Source: Butyrivibrio sp. VCB2006 (GTDB taxonomy: Bacteria > Bacillota > Clostridia > Lachnospirales > Lachnospiraceae). Taken from it: a stretch of DNA of 64,000 nucleotides. Both the position numbers and the translations under genes were made by a program. How positions within the stretch are numbered: position 1 is the first letter of the stretch; every line of letters begins with the position of its first letter. The notes below the pieces were generated by a model, which saw nothing but the letters and a program-made list of their open reading frames with translations, searched no databases and was not told where the DNA came from. Below are positions 26,322 through 34,558 of this stretch, in pieces. The stretch covers positions 1 to 64,000 of the forward strand of contig NZ_ATVX01000003.1 of NCBI RefSeq assembly GCF_000420945.1, written 5' to 3'.

Positions 26322-27662
26322 TTAAATAAATCGTCTCACTGAAATAATTGATCTGTAAGTTGCCGGAGAGTACTTAATTCCGGTCTTCTGAGTGCTGGCG
26401 TGAACTATCTGTCCACCACCAATATATATTCCCACATGCCCGCCATAATAAATAACATCCCCCGGCTGGGCATCTGCATAAGACACTTCTCTACCATAAG
26501 ACCCCTGCGCCCAGCTTGTTCTGGGAACTGATACTCCAAAGGCCTTATATACTGACTGAACAAATCCAGAACAATCTGCTCCGTTTGTAAGGCTTGTTCC
26601 TCCGGCTACATATGGATTACCCACAAACTGGCAGGCATAGCTTGCTATGTTGGAACCTGACAAACTACCCGGCGAAGAATAACTCTTGGATCCGCCGGAA
26701 CTACTTGAACTTGAGCCTCCTCCATTGGAAGATGCTACAGATGTATCTCCTGAACCATTCTTTTCAGCTTCAGCTCTCTCAGCTTCTGCCTTGGCAGCTT
26801 CCTCTGCTTCCTTGGCTTCCTGGGCTGCCTTCTTGGCTGCATCTACTTCTTTTTGCTTGGCCTCTATCTGCTTCTGAAGGTTTGCAATTCCGGACTGCTG
26901 ACTCTTAACCTGAGCAGTATAAACTGCCGCATCCTGCTTGGCCTTGGCAAGCTTAACCTCATAATCTGCGTAAGTAGCCTTATACTGAGCAAGAAGTTCC
27001 TCCATATAGGCCTGCTCTTCTTCCAGCTCGTACTGAGAAGTCTCAAGCTCTGCCTTCTCAGCCTCAAGCTGCTCACCATAAGCCTCTGCTGCCTCTTTGG
27101 CGGCTACATATTCCGCCAGCTTAATCCTATCGTATTCATACATTTCCTCTACGTAGGACACCTTGTTAAGGGCGTCTGCGTAGCTTGTTGCTGTTAAAAG
27201 AATCTGCACATACGAGGTATTGCCTTTTTCATACATGTACTTAACACGCTGTACCATAGCCGCATAGAGATTCTCCTCATGGGCTTTGGCATCATCGTAC
27301 TCTTTCTGAGTCTTGTCGATAAGTACTTCCTTGTTTGCAATATCCTCTTTTATAAGCTCTATATCTGCCATCAGGCCCACAAGTTCGCTATTTGTCTCAT
27401 CGATAGCTTCCTGTGTATCCTCCTTGGCCTCAGAATAATCACCAATCTGGCTATTGGCGTTATTAAGCTTGTTCTGGCTGTCCTTGCTCTGCTTCTCAAG
27501 ATCCTTCTTTTGTTTCTCAAGAGCCTTTTCTTCCTGCTCCAGTTTTTTCTGATTCTGCTCCAGTTCCTCACTGGTTGTGGCATAAACTGTCGCCGGCTCC
27601 GCCATTACAAACAAAAAGACAAGTAAGACAGCACAAAGAATATGTAGTTTTCTTTTTTTCAT
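26322..27662 (-). CDS. secreted NlpC/P60 peptidoglycan endopeptidase with coiled coil
   Basis: Probable D,L-endopeptidase for wall remodelling, similar in plan to PcsB and CwlO-type proteins. The 446 residues comprise a signal peptide (about 1-29), a long Gln/Lys/Glu-rich coiled coil (about 30-290), a Ser/Gly-rich linker (about 300-330) and an NlpC/P60 domain (about 335-446) with the catalytic cysteine in NGADCSGFVQ, GDVIYYGGHVGIYIGG and the histidine in IVHAS. In PcsB-type proteins the coiled coil binds FtsEX and keeps the enzyme off; here that is inference. The start at 27662 has GGGAGGGG upstream; the six-residue longer form overlaps that site. Confidence 0.92.
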   Translation of the reverse strand: MKKRKLHILCAVLLVFLFVMAEPATVYATTSEELEQNQKKLEQEEKALEKQKKDLEKQSKDSQNKLNNANSQIGDYSEAKEDTQEAIDETNSELVGLMADIELIKEDIANKEVLIDKTQKEYDDAKAHEENLYAAMVQRVKYMYEKGNTSYVQILLTATSYADALNKVSYVEEMYEYDRIKLAEYVAAKEAAEAYGEQLEAEKAELETSQYELEEEQAYMEELLAQYKATYADYEVKLAKAKQDAAVYTAQVKSQQSGIANLQKQIEAKQKEVDAAKKAAQEAKEAEEAAKAEAERAEAEKNGSGDTSVASSNGGGSSSSSSGGSKSYSSPGSLSGSNIASYACQFVGNPYVAGGTSLTNGADCSGFVQSVYKAFGVSVPRTSWAQGSYGREVSYADAQPGDVIYYGGHVGIYIGGGQIVHASTQKTGIKYSPATYRSIISVRRFI

Positions 27663-27729
27663 ACCGCCCCTCCCTGTCATTTTCTTTATTAATCATTAGT
27701 ATATCAGAACTAAAACCGACCAATCAACA

Positions 27730-27860
27730 TAAGCCCATAATATAGCATGTTTCTTGCAACATGCTCGCGCCGCGCGCGGATGCTTCAGCATCATTTACAT
27801 ATCGCGCGAGTGCGCATCCATAGCGGAGCGTTTTTATTTCATAGGTTTTTCCTATGAAAT
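27730..27860. repeat. palindrome-rich spacer downstream of asnS
   Basis: It contains GCATGTT/AACATGC, a CG-rich run of GCGC repeats, GATGC/GCATC inside larger GGATGC/GCATCC arms, and a 15-bp perfect inverted repeat (27831-27845 with 27851-27865, loop TTTTT) that abuts the asnS terminator. The CG-rich composition differs from the rest of the window. Confidence 0.6.
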
Positions 27861-27897
27861 AAAAAGGCACTCCAATGAGATAATTCAAAGGAGTGCC
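27861..27897 (-). terminator. asnS terminator
   Basis: On the minus strand, GGCACTCC (27897-27890) pairs with GGAGTGCC (27873-27866) and is followed by TTTTTATTT, right after the asnS stop. Confidence 0.9.
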
Positions 27898-27905
27898 ATA
27901 TATAC

Positions 27906-29291
27906 TTAGAAATCACAGTTTCTAGGTGTTCTTGGATAAGGAATTACGTCACGGATGTTCTCAACTCCAGTTAAGTACATAATAAGACGCTCAAATCCCA
28001 TACCGAAACCACTGTGGATGCAACCGCCGTATCTTCTTGTATCGAGATACCAGTCGATGCCCTCTTTATCTACGCCCATCTCATCCATTCTCTCGATGAG
28101 CTTGTCGAGGTTCTCTTCTCTCTGGCTACCTCCCATAAGCTCGCCGGCCTGTGGTACGAGAAGGTCTACAGCTGCAACTGTCTTGTTGTCTGGGTTGACT
28201 TTCATGTAGTAAGCCTTGATATCCTTAGGCCAGTCTGTGATAAATACAGGACCGCCAAAGTGCTCAACGATGTACTTCTCGTGTTCCTTGGCAATATCCT
28301 CGCCGTAATCAGGCTCGAATTCCCACTTAACGTCTGCTGCCTTAAGAATATCAACAACGTCATGGTGGCTGATACGAGTAAAGTGAGCATTTACGATATC
28401 GTTAAGCTTAGCCTTAAGGCCGTTAGATACAAACTTATCGCAGAAATCAATCTCCTCAGGACACTTGTCGCATACATACTTAACTACGAACTTAAGCATT
28501 TCCTCTTCGATGTCCATAAGGCCTTCAAGATCACAGAAAGCCATCTCAGGCTCGATCATCCAGAACTCATTAGCATGTGTCTGGGTGTTTGAGTTCTCAG
28601 TTCTGAAAGTAGGTCCAAAGGTGTAGATATCACCGAAAGCCATAGCGAAGGTCTCGCCCTGAAGCTGTCCTGAACCTGTGATAAAGGACTGCTTACCGAA
28701 AAGATCCTTGCTGAAATCTACCTTGCCTTCCTCTGTCATAGGAAGATCATTCATGTTAAGGGTTGTAATCTTGAACATTTGATCTGAACCCTCACAGTCT
28801 GCACCTGTGATAAGAGGAGTATGAACGTAAAGGTATCCTCTGTCCTGGAAATAAGTGTGAACTGCCATTGCAGCTACGCTTCTGATACGGAATACAGCGC
28901 TGAAGAGGTTAGTACGTGGACGAAGGTGTGCCACTGTTCTAAGATACTCTCTTGTGTGACGCTTTGGCTGAATAGGATAGCTCTCGGGGCAGTCACCGAG
29001 AAGTTCTACTGCTGTAGCCTTTACTTCGAAAGGCTGTTTGTTTTCTGGAGTAAGTACTACATTACCAGTTACCTTAACGCTGGCACCTACTCTTATCTTG
29101 GAGATGTCCTCAAAATTATTAAGTTCCTGATCGTAAACAACCTGTAAATTCTCAAAAAATGATCCGTCGTTAACGTTAAGGAATCCAAACTGTGCCTGTG
29201 CGCGGTTTGTACGTACCCAAGCGCAGATGGTCACTTCTTTGGAAGCATATTCAGAGGTGTTTCTGAACAGCTCTTTAATTTTTGTTCTCAT
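27906..29291 (-). CDS. asnS: asparaginyl-tRNA synthetase
   Basis: Charges tRNA-Asn. The 461 residues contain an N-terminal OB fold (about 15-105, TICAWVRTNRAQAQFGFLNV), the class II motif 2 FGPTFRTENSNTQTHANEFWMIEPEM, and motif 3 HSGFGMGFERLIMYLTG followed by the family ending IPYPRTPRNCDF. That ending and the SNT of motif 2 separate AsnRS from AspRS. It follows the trigger-factor-like lipoprotein gene by 21 nt, and the two are probably one transcript. No T-box leader is visible. Confidence 0.97.
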   Translation of the reverse strand: MRTKIKELFRNTSEYASKEVTICAWVRTNRAQAQFGFLNVNDGSFFENLQVVYDQELNNFEDISKIRVGASVKVTGNVVLTPENKQPFEVKATAVELLGDCPESYPIQPKRHTREYLRTVAHLRPRTNLFSAVFRIRSVAAMAVHTYFQDRGYLYVHTPLITGADCEGSDQMFKITTLNMNDLPMTEEGKVDFSKDLFGKQSFITGSGQLQGETFAMAFGDIYTFGPTFRTENSNTQTHANEFWMIEPEMAFCDLEGLMDIEEEMLKFVVKYVCDKCPEEIDFCDKFVSNGLKAKLNDIVNAHFTRISHHDVVDILKAADVKWEFEPDYGEDIAKEHEKYIVEHFGGPVFITDWPKDIKAYYMKVNPDNKTVAAVDLLVPQAGELMGGSQREENLDKLIERMDEMGVDKEGIDWYLDTRRYGGCIHSGFGMGFERLIMYLTGVENIRDVIPYPRTPRNCDF

Positions 29292-29312
29292 CTTTTCTCT
29301 CCTTAGTTTTCT

Positions 29313-30584
29313 TTATTCTGCAACTGTTGAAGAAGCCTCGCCAGCTGCCTCTGCAGTCTCTCCAACTTCTGTTGTCTCTGCCTGAACAACGTGTGCATTA
29401 TTTACAATGAATTCTACAACCTTATCAGCCATAAGTCCTTCTCTGTAGATCTCAAGATCAAGAGAAGCCTTGTACTCTTCGAAAGAGCTGAAAGATGTTG
29501 TAGAAGCATTGTCATATGCGTTCTTGAGGTAATCATTGATCTCATCCTCAGAAACTTCAATGCCCTGTTCATCAGCAATTGCCTGGAACAAAATGTACTG
29601 CTGAGCCATATCCTTGGAAATATCGTTAAGGTAGTCATCAGCTGTTCCAACAAAGCCTTCATTGTTCATGTACATGCTAAGCATATCAGCTGTTGTAAGC
29701 TGCTGACCATAGTAGTATGAGTACATTGTTGCCTGATAATCAAGCATCTGCTTCTGCTGAAGCATATATCTGTTAACAAGTTCCTGTGGAATATCGCCGA
29801 ATACTGCTGCATCGTATACCATCTGAACTGCTGTGTTCTCTACTGTTGAATCATATTTAGCCTTTGCCTGCTCTGTAAGTGTATTAAATGCATACTCTTT
29901 AAGAGAAGCAAGATCTGTTACACCATCAAGTCCAAGGCCTGCTGCCCACTCATCTGACATTTCTGAATCAGGAGCTGTAATCTTGTTAACTGTTACAGTG
30001 AAAATAACATCCTTGCCTGCAAGGTTCTCTGCACCATAGTCCTCTGGGAATGTGAGGTTAAGATCTCTTGTCTCGCCAACTTCTGCACCAACAAGTCCGC
30101 TCTCAAATCCGTCGATGTATGTGTTAGAACCGATCTTAAGGCTTGCGCCCTCAGCTGTACCACCATCAAAAGCTTCCTTAGTGTCAGCATATTTACCTAC
30201 ATAATCGATATCAACGGTATCTCCGTCCTGAACTGTTCTGTCTGTAATCTCCAGCATAAGTGGATTAGATGACCAAAGGTTATTGACGTAGTCCTCAACT
30301 GCTGCGTCTGTAACCGCTTCCTGCTTGGCCTCAAGTGTGATCCCGTTGTACTCACCAAGTGTTACATAATCTGATGCCTTAACATCACCAAGAACCTTGG
30401 TCTCGAGATTATCAAAATCAATTGTCAGCCCTGAAGCTGCCTCTGCTGAATTCTCTGTAGCAGCTGCCTCAACACTGCTATCTGTTGCTGCACTTTCATT
30501 ACCCTCAGCTGCCTCTTTACCGCATGCTGTAAACATAGTGCACACCATTACTCCCGCCAGTAGCACTGATAGTTTTTTCTTCAT
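29313..30584 (-). CDS. trigger-factor-like lipoprotein with FKBP peptidyl-prolyl isomerase domain
   Basis: Probable surface-anchored folding factor. The 423 residues comprise a lipoprotein signal with lipobox FTAC (Cys21), an acidic Ala/Glu/Ser-rich linker (about 22-55), a short region resembling the end of the trigger-factor N-domain, an FKBP domain (about 108-198, DGDTVDIDYVGKYA and GSNTYIDGFESGLVGAEVGE) and a helical trigger-factor C-terminal chaperone domain (about 205-390). Ordinary trigger factor is cytoplasmic and ribosome-bound; the ribosome-binding front is replaced here by a lipid anchor. It resembles PrsA in role rather than sequence. It lies upstream of asnS in the same unit. Confidence 0.87.
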   Translation of the reverse strand: MKKKLSVLLAGVMVCTMFTACGKEAAEGNESAATDSSVEAAATENSAEAASGLTIDFDNLETKVLGDVKASDYVTLGEYNGITLEAKQEAVTDAAVEDYVNNLWSSNPLMLEITDRTVQDGDTVDIDYVGKYADTKEAFDGGTAEGASLKIGSNTYIDGFESGLVGAEVGETRDLNLTFPEDYGAENLAGKDVIFTVTVNKITAPDSEMSDEWAAGLGLDGVTDLASLKEYAFNTLTEQAKAKYDSTVENTAVQMVYDAAVFGDIPQELVNRYMLQQKQMLDYQATMYSYYYGQQLTTADMLSMYMNNEGFVGTADDYLNDISKDMAQQYILFQAIADEQGIEVSEDEINDYLKNAYDNASTTSFSSFEEYKASLDLEIYREGLMADKVVEFIVNNAHVVQAETTEVGETAEAAGEASSTVAE

Positions 30585-30684
30585 AATACTTCTCCTTGAA
30601 AACTAAAAAAATCTATACTGTTTCCATATTAAAAACAATATTCCTTATACTACCACACATTTTCAAGAGATTAAAGTATTTTAT

Positions 30685-30713
30685 TTGCCATGTAGAGTAA
30701 AGAATGCTACAAT
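30685..30713 (+). promoter_or_regulatory. promoter of the small membrane-anchored gene
   Basis: TTGCCA (30685-30690), a 17-nt spacer and TACAAT (30708-30713), with TGC directly before the -10 (extended). It is 79 nt before the chosen start. Confidence 0.7.
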
Positions 30714-30791
30714 ATTTTCTACGCAGGCCAAGATATATTTTTATCAATTTGGCCGCAGAGTTTAGTTTGTTAGATATTGGAGGATTTAGTT

Positions 30792-31268
30792 TTGAGTACT
30801 GGAGCTATTGTCGCTATTGTCATTGCAGTTATTCTTGTGGCTGCAATTGTTGCACTTTATTTCTTTGGAAAAAAAGCACAGAAAAAGCAGGAAGAGCAGC
30901 AGGTACAGCTCGATGCTATGAAGCAGTCTGTTACAATGCTGATCATTGATAAAAAGAGAATGAAGCTTAATGAAGCAGGCCTTCCACAGGCAGTTATCGA
31001 GCAGACTCCCAAGCTTCTTCGCAGATCCAAGCTTCCTATCCTCAAGGTTAGAGTTGGAAGCCGTGTAATGAGCCTCATCTGTGATGAGAAGATTTTTGAT
31101 AGTGTTCCTGTTAAAAAAGAAGTTAAGGCTTCTGTAAGTGGTATCTATGTAACAGAAGTTAGAGGTCTTCATGGTAAGACAGCTGCTCCTGAGCAGAAAA
31201 AGAAAGGCTTCTTTAAGGACTTGGTTGCTAAGGCACAGGAAAAAGCCGGCGCTAAGATGGTTAAATAA
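30792..31268 (+). CDS. small membrane-anchored protein of unknown function
   Basis: The 158 residues comprise one hydrophobic helix at the very N-terminus (about 4-24, IVAIVIAVILVAAIVALYFF), then a basic Lys/Gln-rich stretch (GKKAQKKQEEQQ), a compact middle with ILKVRVGSRVMSLICDEKIFDSVPVKKEVKA, and a basic tail. The orientation is N-out or re-entrant with the bulk in the cytoplasm, by the positive-inside rule. The start is TTG at 30792 because GGAGG (30779-30783) lies 8 nt upstream; the 5-residue longer reading begins before that site. I know it only as a Lachnospiraceae-type protein without assigned role. It has its own promoter and terminator. Confidence 0.75.
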   Translation: MSTGAIVAIVIAVILVAAIVALYFFGKKAQKKQEEQQVQLDAMKQSVTMLIIDKKRMKLNEAGLPQAVIEQTPKLLRRSKLPILKVRVGSRVMSLICDEKIFDSVPVKKEVKASVSGIYVTEVRGLHGKTAAPEQKKKGFFKDLVAKAQEKAGAKMVK

Positions 31269-31286
31269 TTATTTGCATATAGTAAA

Positions 31287-31320
31287 GCGGAGACAAGTCA
31301 TCTTGTCTCCGCATTTTTTA
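31287..31320 (+). terminator. terminator of the small membrane-anchored gene
   Basis: GCGGAGACAAG (31287-31297) pairs with CTTGTCTCCGC (31302-31312) and is followed by ATTTTTTA. The right arm overlaps the end of the convergent DUF1934 gene. Confidence 0.9.
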
Positions 31321-31750
31321 TCTCTATTATTATCATGGAATCCGACAATACCTGTCCTTCCATTTCCAGTGCATACTCCGCCATTACTTTCATGGCCTCT
31401 TCCTGATGACTGGTATTGAAATCAAAGCTGTTAGTCACAACCTTCATGGACATGGAGCCATATGGTGTGCTGTACTCAGTGTCATACTCCATCTTTTCTC
31501 CAAATTCCAGACGATTCTGAACCTCGCCTCCTCTGACGATTTCCATGCTTTTGCCATCAGAAGCGATATATACCTGATTGTGAACCTTAATAACTCCGTT
31601 TGCGGCATCCTGCTCCTCATCATATTCCACAAGGCGTCTGCCATCTTCCATATCCTGATATGTACCTACCGAGCTGGTCATTATCTTCTCCGTAGGCTCT
31701 CCGGGTCTCGAATGAATTCCTGTTACATGAACATCTACAGTTTTTGTCAT
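31298..31750 (-). CDS. DUF1934 family beta-barrel protein
   Basis: The 150-residue soluble protein is of the YwiB/DUF1934 type, a small calycin-like beta barrel of unknown function. Visible signs are VDVHVTGIHSR at the front, the repeated aromatic/charged strands RRLVEYDEEQD and VYIASDGKSMEIVRGG, the stretch YGSMSMKVVTNSF and the terminal SMIIIEIK. The family name is from memory of these stretches. It lies 69 nt after ispE and is likely co-transcribed. Its last codons sit inside the terminator of the convergent gene. Confidence 0.8.
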   Translation of the reverse strand: MTKTVDVHVTGIHSRPGEPTEKIMTSSVGTYQDMEDGRRLVEYDEEQDAANGVIKVHNQVYIASDGKSMEIVRGGEVQNRLEFGEKMEYDTEYSTPYGSMSMKVVTNSFDFNTSHQEEAMKVMAEYALEMEGQVLSDSMIIIEIKNAETR

Positions 31751-31819
31751 AATATTTACTCCTCATTTACTACCACTATCTATTGTCTGTTCGTTCACCA
31801 CCCATCACATTTTATTCAT

Positions 31820-32692
31820 TCATATCTTATTTGGATTAATTGCCTTTGTAATAAATACCTGCGGCGCAAGAGCATTGTTGCATATAGCATCGTACCCTTT
31901 TTGTGCCTTGCCCTTATCATCAAATATTCCAAATACTGTAGGTCCGCTACCTGTCATGAAGGCCCCTACTGCACCGGCCTGCGTTAAAAGAGCTTCCAGC
32001 TTGCCGATGACTTCATATTTGGATGCCGTAACCGGCTCAAGGACATTTCCGATAAGATCGCACATTTTTTTCAGATCATTACTCTCAATGGCCTTTCTTA
32101 TGCCGTCGATATCCGGATGATTCTCTATTTCCTTGCTATCGAGTTCCTTGTAAACCCAACCTGTGGAAACATCAATATCCGGCTTGGCAACTACAATATT
32201 GCATTCAGGCATATCGGAGATAATTGTAAGTTCCTCGCCTATGCCCTCAGCCAGAGCTGTTCCTCCTATGATACAGTACGGAATGTCTGCTCCCAGCTTA
32301 ACCGCCAGCTCGCAAAGCCTGTTTTTATCAAGTCCAAGGCCCCAAAGTTCATTGAGTGCCAGATATGCCGCAGCTCCGTCTGTGCTGCCTCCTGCCATTC
32401 CCGCAGCTACAGGAATTCTTTTCTCCAAATGAATTTTGGCTCCCTTATTAACACCGTATTCAGCCTGAAGTTGTCTAGCAACCTTGCAGATAAGGTTTGA
32501 CTCATCCGTGGGAATCTTCTCAGAATTGGCTGTAAGAATAATTTCTCCCGTATCATTATCTTCAAAAGAAAGGGTGTCATAGATATCCACATTCTGCATT
32601 ATCATGCGGACAATATGGTATCCGTCGGCTCTTCTTCCTGTAACATCCAGTCCCAGATTGATTTTGGCATATGCCAATCTCTCTATCTTCAT
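31820..32692 (-). CDS. ispE: 4-diphosphocytidyl-2-C-methyl-D-erythritol kinase
   Basis: Fourth step of the MEP isoprenoid pathway: phosphorylates CDP-methylerythritol. The 290-residue GHMP kinase has the N-terminal AYAKINLGLDVTGRRADGYH, the ATP loop PVAAGMAGGSTDGAAAY (about 90-106), GADIPYCIIGGTALAEGIGE and the C-terminal FMTGSGPTVFGIF. All family motifs are intact. The ribosome site GGAGA is 11 nt from the ATG. It is divergent from the sigma-28-controlled gene. Confidence 0.96.
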   Translation of the reverse strand: MKIERLAYAKINLGLDVTGRRADGYHIVRMIMQNVDIYDTLSFEDNDTGEIILTANSEKIPTDESNLICKVARQLQAEYGVNKGAKIHLEKRIPVAAGMAGGSTDGAAAYLALNELWGLGLDKNRLCELAVKLGADIPYCIIGGTALAEGIGEELTIISDMPECNIVVAKPDIDVSTGWVYKELDSKEIENHPDIDGIRKAIESNDLKKMCDLIGNVLEPVTASKYEVIGKLEALLTQAGAVGAFMTGSGPTVFGIFDDKGKAQKGYDAICNNALAPQVFITKAINPNKI

Positions 32693-32833
32693 AAATAATC
32701 ACGTCTCCAGTTATTATTAGTCTGTAAAAGCGCATAAACACGCTTATCATCAATTCTCTTACATCTTCTCACCAGTAAACATCAAACTCAAGAAAAAAAG
32801 TCAAAAAAAATTAAAAAAATTTTGTTTTAACTC

Positions 32834-32860
32834 TAAAGTTTTTTGAAAAAATGCCGATAA
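32834..32860 (+). promoter_or_regulatory. sigma-28 (SigD/FliA) promoter
   Basis: TAAA (32834-32837), exactly 15 nt, then GCCGATAA (32853-32860): a perfect match to the flagellar sigma-28 consensus. It lies 62 nt before the ATG at 32923. Confidence 0.88.
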
Positions 32861-32922
32861 GGGGATTAGGTAAACTATTGTTTCGTTTCAGCGAAGTAAC
32901 CGTCGCGGAAAAGGAGTTCTAT

Positions 32923-33546
32923 ATGGGCGTAAACGGAGTTACCGAGGTTACTAACAACATCGCTACTACCTATGCTTCAACCGTCAATCCTAATTCTGTT
33001 GAAGAAAAGAAGAAAGACGATGAGGTTAAGGTAAAGCAGGAGGCTGCCGCTGTCTATGAGAAATCAGACGAAAAGACATCTTCTGTTTCCTCCAAAGAAG
33101 CGGACAGGACCAAGATCATCCAGCAGCTCAAAGCAGATGATGCGATCCGTCAGCAACAGCTCCTTGACATTGTTAATAAGATGATGGGCAAGCAGGCTAA
33201 GAGCTATGGCATCGCAAACTCTGACAATCCGGATGACTCCATTTGGAGTTTCCTTGCGAAAGGTGATTTTACTGTCGACGCAGCCACAAAGGCTCAGGCC
33301 CAGGCCGATATCGCAGAGGATGGATATTGGGGTGTTAAGCAGACATCTGATCGAATCCTTGACTTTGCTAAGGCCCTTGCCGGAGACGACCCTGACCAGC
33401 TCGAGAAAATGAGATCCGCCTTCGAAAAAGGTTTTGCTCAGGCAGAAAAGACCTGGGGCGGCAAGCTCCCGGATATTTCTCAGCAGACCTATGAAGCTGT
33501 TATGAAGGGCTTCGACGAGCTGACAGGAAAAACAGTAACTGAATAA
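32923..33546 (+). CDS. sigma-28-driven protein of unknown function (DUF5610-like)
   Basis: The 207-residue soluble protein comprises a Thr/Asn-rich front (VTEVTNNIATTYAST), a Lys/Glu-rich segment, a helix with many Gln (KIIQQLKADDAIRQQQLL), then a helical domain with YWGVKQTSDRILDFAKALAGDDPDQLEKMRSAFEKGFAQAEK. That last domain reminds me of DUF5610, but I cannot confirm it. The ATG at 32923 has AAGGAG 7 nt upstream; a 24-residue longer reading would translate the promoter and is rejected. The promoter implies co-regulation with late flagellar or chemotaxis genes, although no flagellar gene is in the window. It ends at a strong shared terminator. Confidence 0.8.
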   Translation: MGVNGVTEVTNNIATTYASTVNPNSVEEKKKDDEVKVKQEAAAVYEKSDEKTSSVSSKEADRTKIIQQLKADDAIRQQQLLDIVNKMMGKQAKSYGIANSDNPDDSIWSFLAKGDFTVDAATKAQAQADIAEDGYWGVKQTSDRILDFAKALAGDDPDQLEKMRSAFEKGFAQAEKTWGGKLPDISQQTYEAVMKGFDELTGKTVTE

Positions 33547-33560
33547 CGTTGCTAGTAATC

Positions 33561-33592
33561 AAAAAGGAAGGACTCAATTGTCCTTCCTTTTT
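33561..33592. terminator. bidirectional terminator between the sigma-28 gene and pyrD
   Basis: AAAAAGGAAGGAC (33561-33573) and GTCCTTCCTTTTT (33580-33592) form a perfect stem with A-tract and T-tract flanks. It serves both convergent genes. Confidence 0.92.
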
Positions 33593-33600
33593 CTTTGTCT

Positions 33601-34506
33601 TTATTCCACAATGCCTCGAAGCTCGTTTATATCTTCCACATTGTATCTTGTCATATAGTTCTCAATTCCCTCTACCACCTTCTCGGTAGTGTATGGATCA
33701 TGGAAATTCATGGCACCTACAGCCACTGCGGTAGCTCCTGCCATTATAAACTCTATGGCATCGTCTCCGTTTGCAATTCCTCCCATTCCGATAATAGGAA
33801 TCTTTACAGCATGTGATGCTTCGTAAACCATACGTACAGCCACAGGCTTGATTGCAGGGCCTGACATTCCGCCGGTCTTATTTGCCAGGGCAAATTTTCT
33901 TTTATGAATGTCTATCTTCATTCCGGTAATAGTATTGATAAGTGAAATAGCATCAGCACCTGCTGCCTCTGCAGCTTTAGCCATCTCCGCAATACTTGTA
34001 ACATTAGGACTAAGCTTCATGATAACCGGCTGCTTAGCCACCTTTTTGATCCTTGATGTAATGTCAAAAAGAGCATCCTTATTCTGCCCAAAGGCAATGG
34101 CTCCCTCTTTTACGTTAGGGCAGGATACGTTGATTTCCAGCATATCCACTCTGGATTCATCCCCAAGGCGCTCTACTACTTCCAGATAGTCCTCTACGCT
34201 CTTACCACATACATTTACAATGACTTTTGTGTCATATTTTTTCAAAAATTCCAGATCTCTTTCTATAAAGACATCTATTCCGGGATTCTGAAGTCCAATG
34301 GCATTTAGCATTCCGCCATATACTTCTGTCACCCTCGGAACCGGATTTCCGGGCCATGGCACATTGGCAACACCCTTTGTAACTACTGCTCCCAGTTTAT
34401 TCAGATCAACAAAATCCGCATATTCCATTCCGGAGCCAAAGGTTCCTGATCCTGTCATAACGGGATTTTTGAATTTAACGCCTGCTATCTCAACTTGTGT
34501 ATTCAT
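33601..34506 (-). CDS. pyrD: dihydroorotate dehydrogenase B, catalytic subunit
   Basis: Oxidises dihydroorotate to orotate with FMN, passing electrons to PyrK and then NAD+. The 301-residue barrel has NPVMTGSGTFGSG, LEINVSCPNVKEG with the class 1B catalytic cysteine, VIMKLSPNV, and GMGGIANGDDAIEFIMAGATAVAVG for FMN-phosphate binding. I start at MNTQVEIAG because GGAG lies 6 nt before that ATG; four more residues are possible. It is the last gene of the operon pyrC-pyrK-pyrD, with about 50 nt between it and pyrK. Confidence 0.95.
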   Translation of the reverse strand: MNTQVEIAGVKFKNPVMTGSGTFGSGMEYADFVDLNKLGAVVTKGVANVPWPGNPVPRVTEVYGGMLNAIGLQNPGIDVFIERDLEFLKKYDTKVIVNVCGKSVEDYLEVVERLGDESRVDMLEINVSCPNVKEGAIAFGQNKDALFDITSRIKKVAKQPVIMKLSPNVTSIAEMAKAAEAAGADAISLINTITGMKIDIHKRKFALANKTGGMSGPAIKPVAVRMVYEASHAVKIPIIGMGGIANGDDAIEFIMAGATAVAVGAMNFHDPYTTEKVVEGIENYMTRYNVEDINELRGIVE

Positions 34507-34558
34507 AGTATTCTCCATCTATTCTCTCGTCGCTGCTCTGCTCATAATTGCACAGTCA

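Noticed and set aside
27906-31750. T-box leaders before asnS, lysS or metG
   Set aside because: No T-box core sequence or long leader was found; the upstream spaces are short or filled by genes.
32851-32922. Longer start for the sigma-28 gene
   Set aside because: The extra codons cover the -10 element of the promoter, and the ATG at 32923 has a proper ribosome site.
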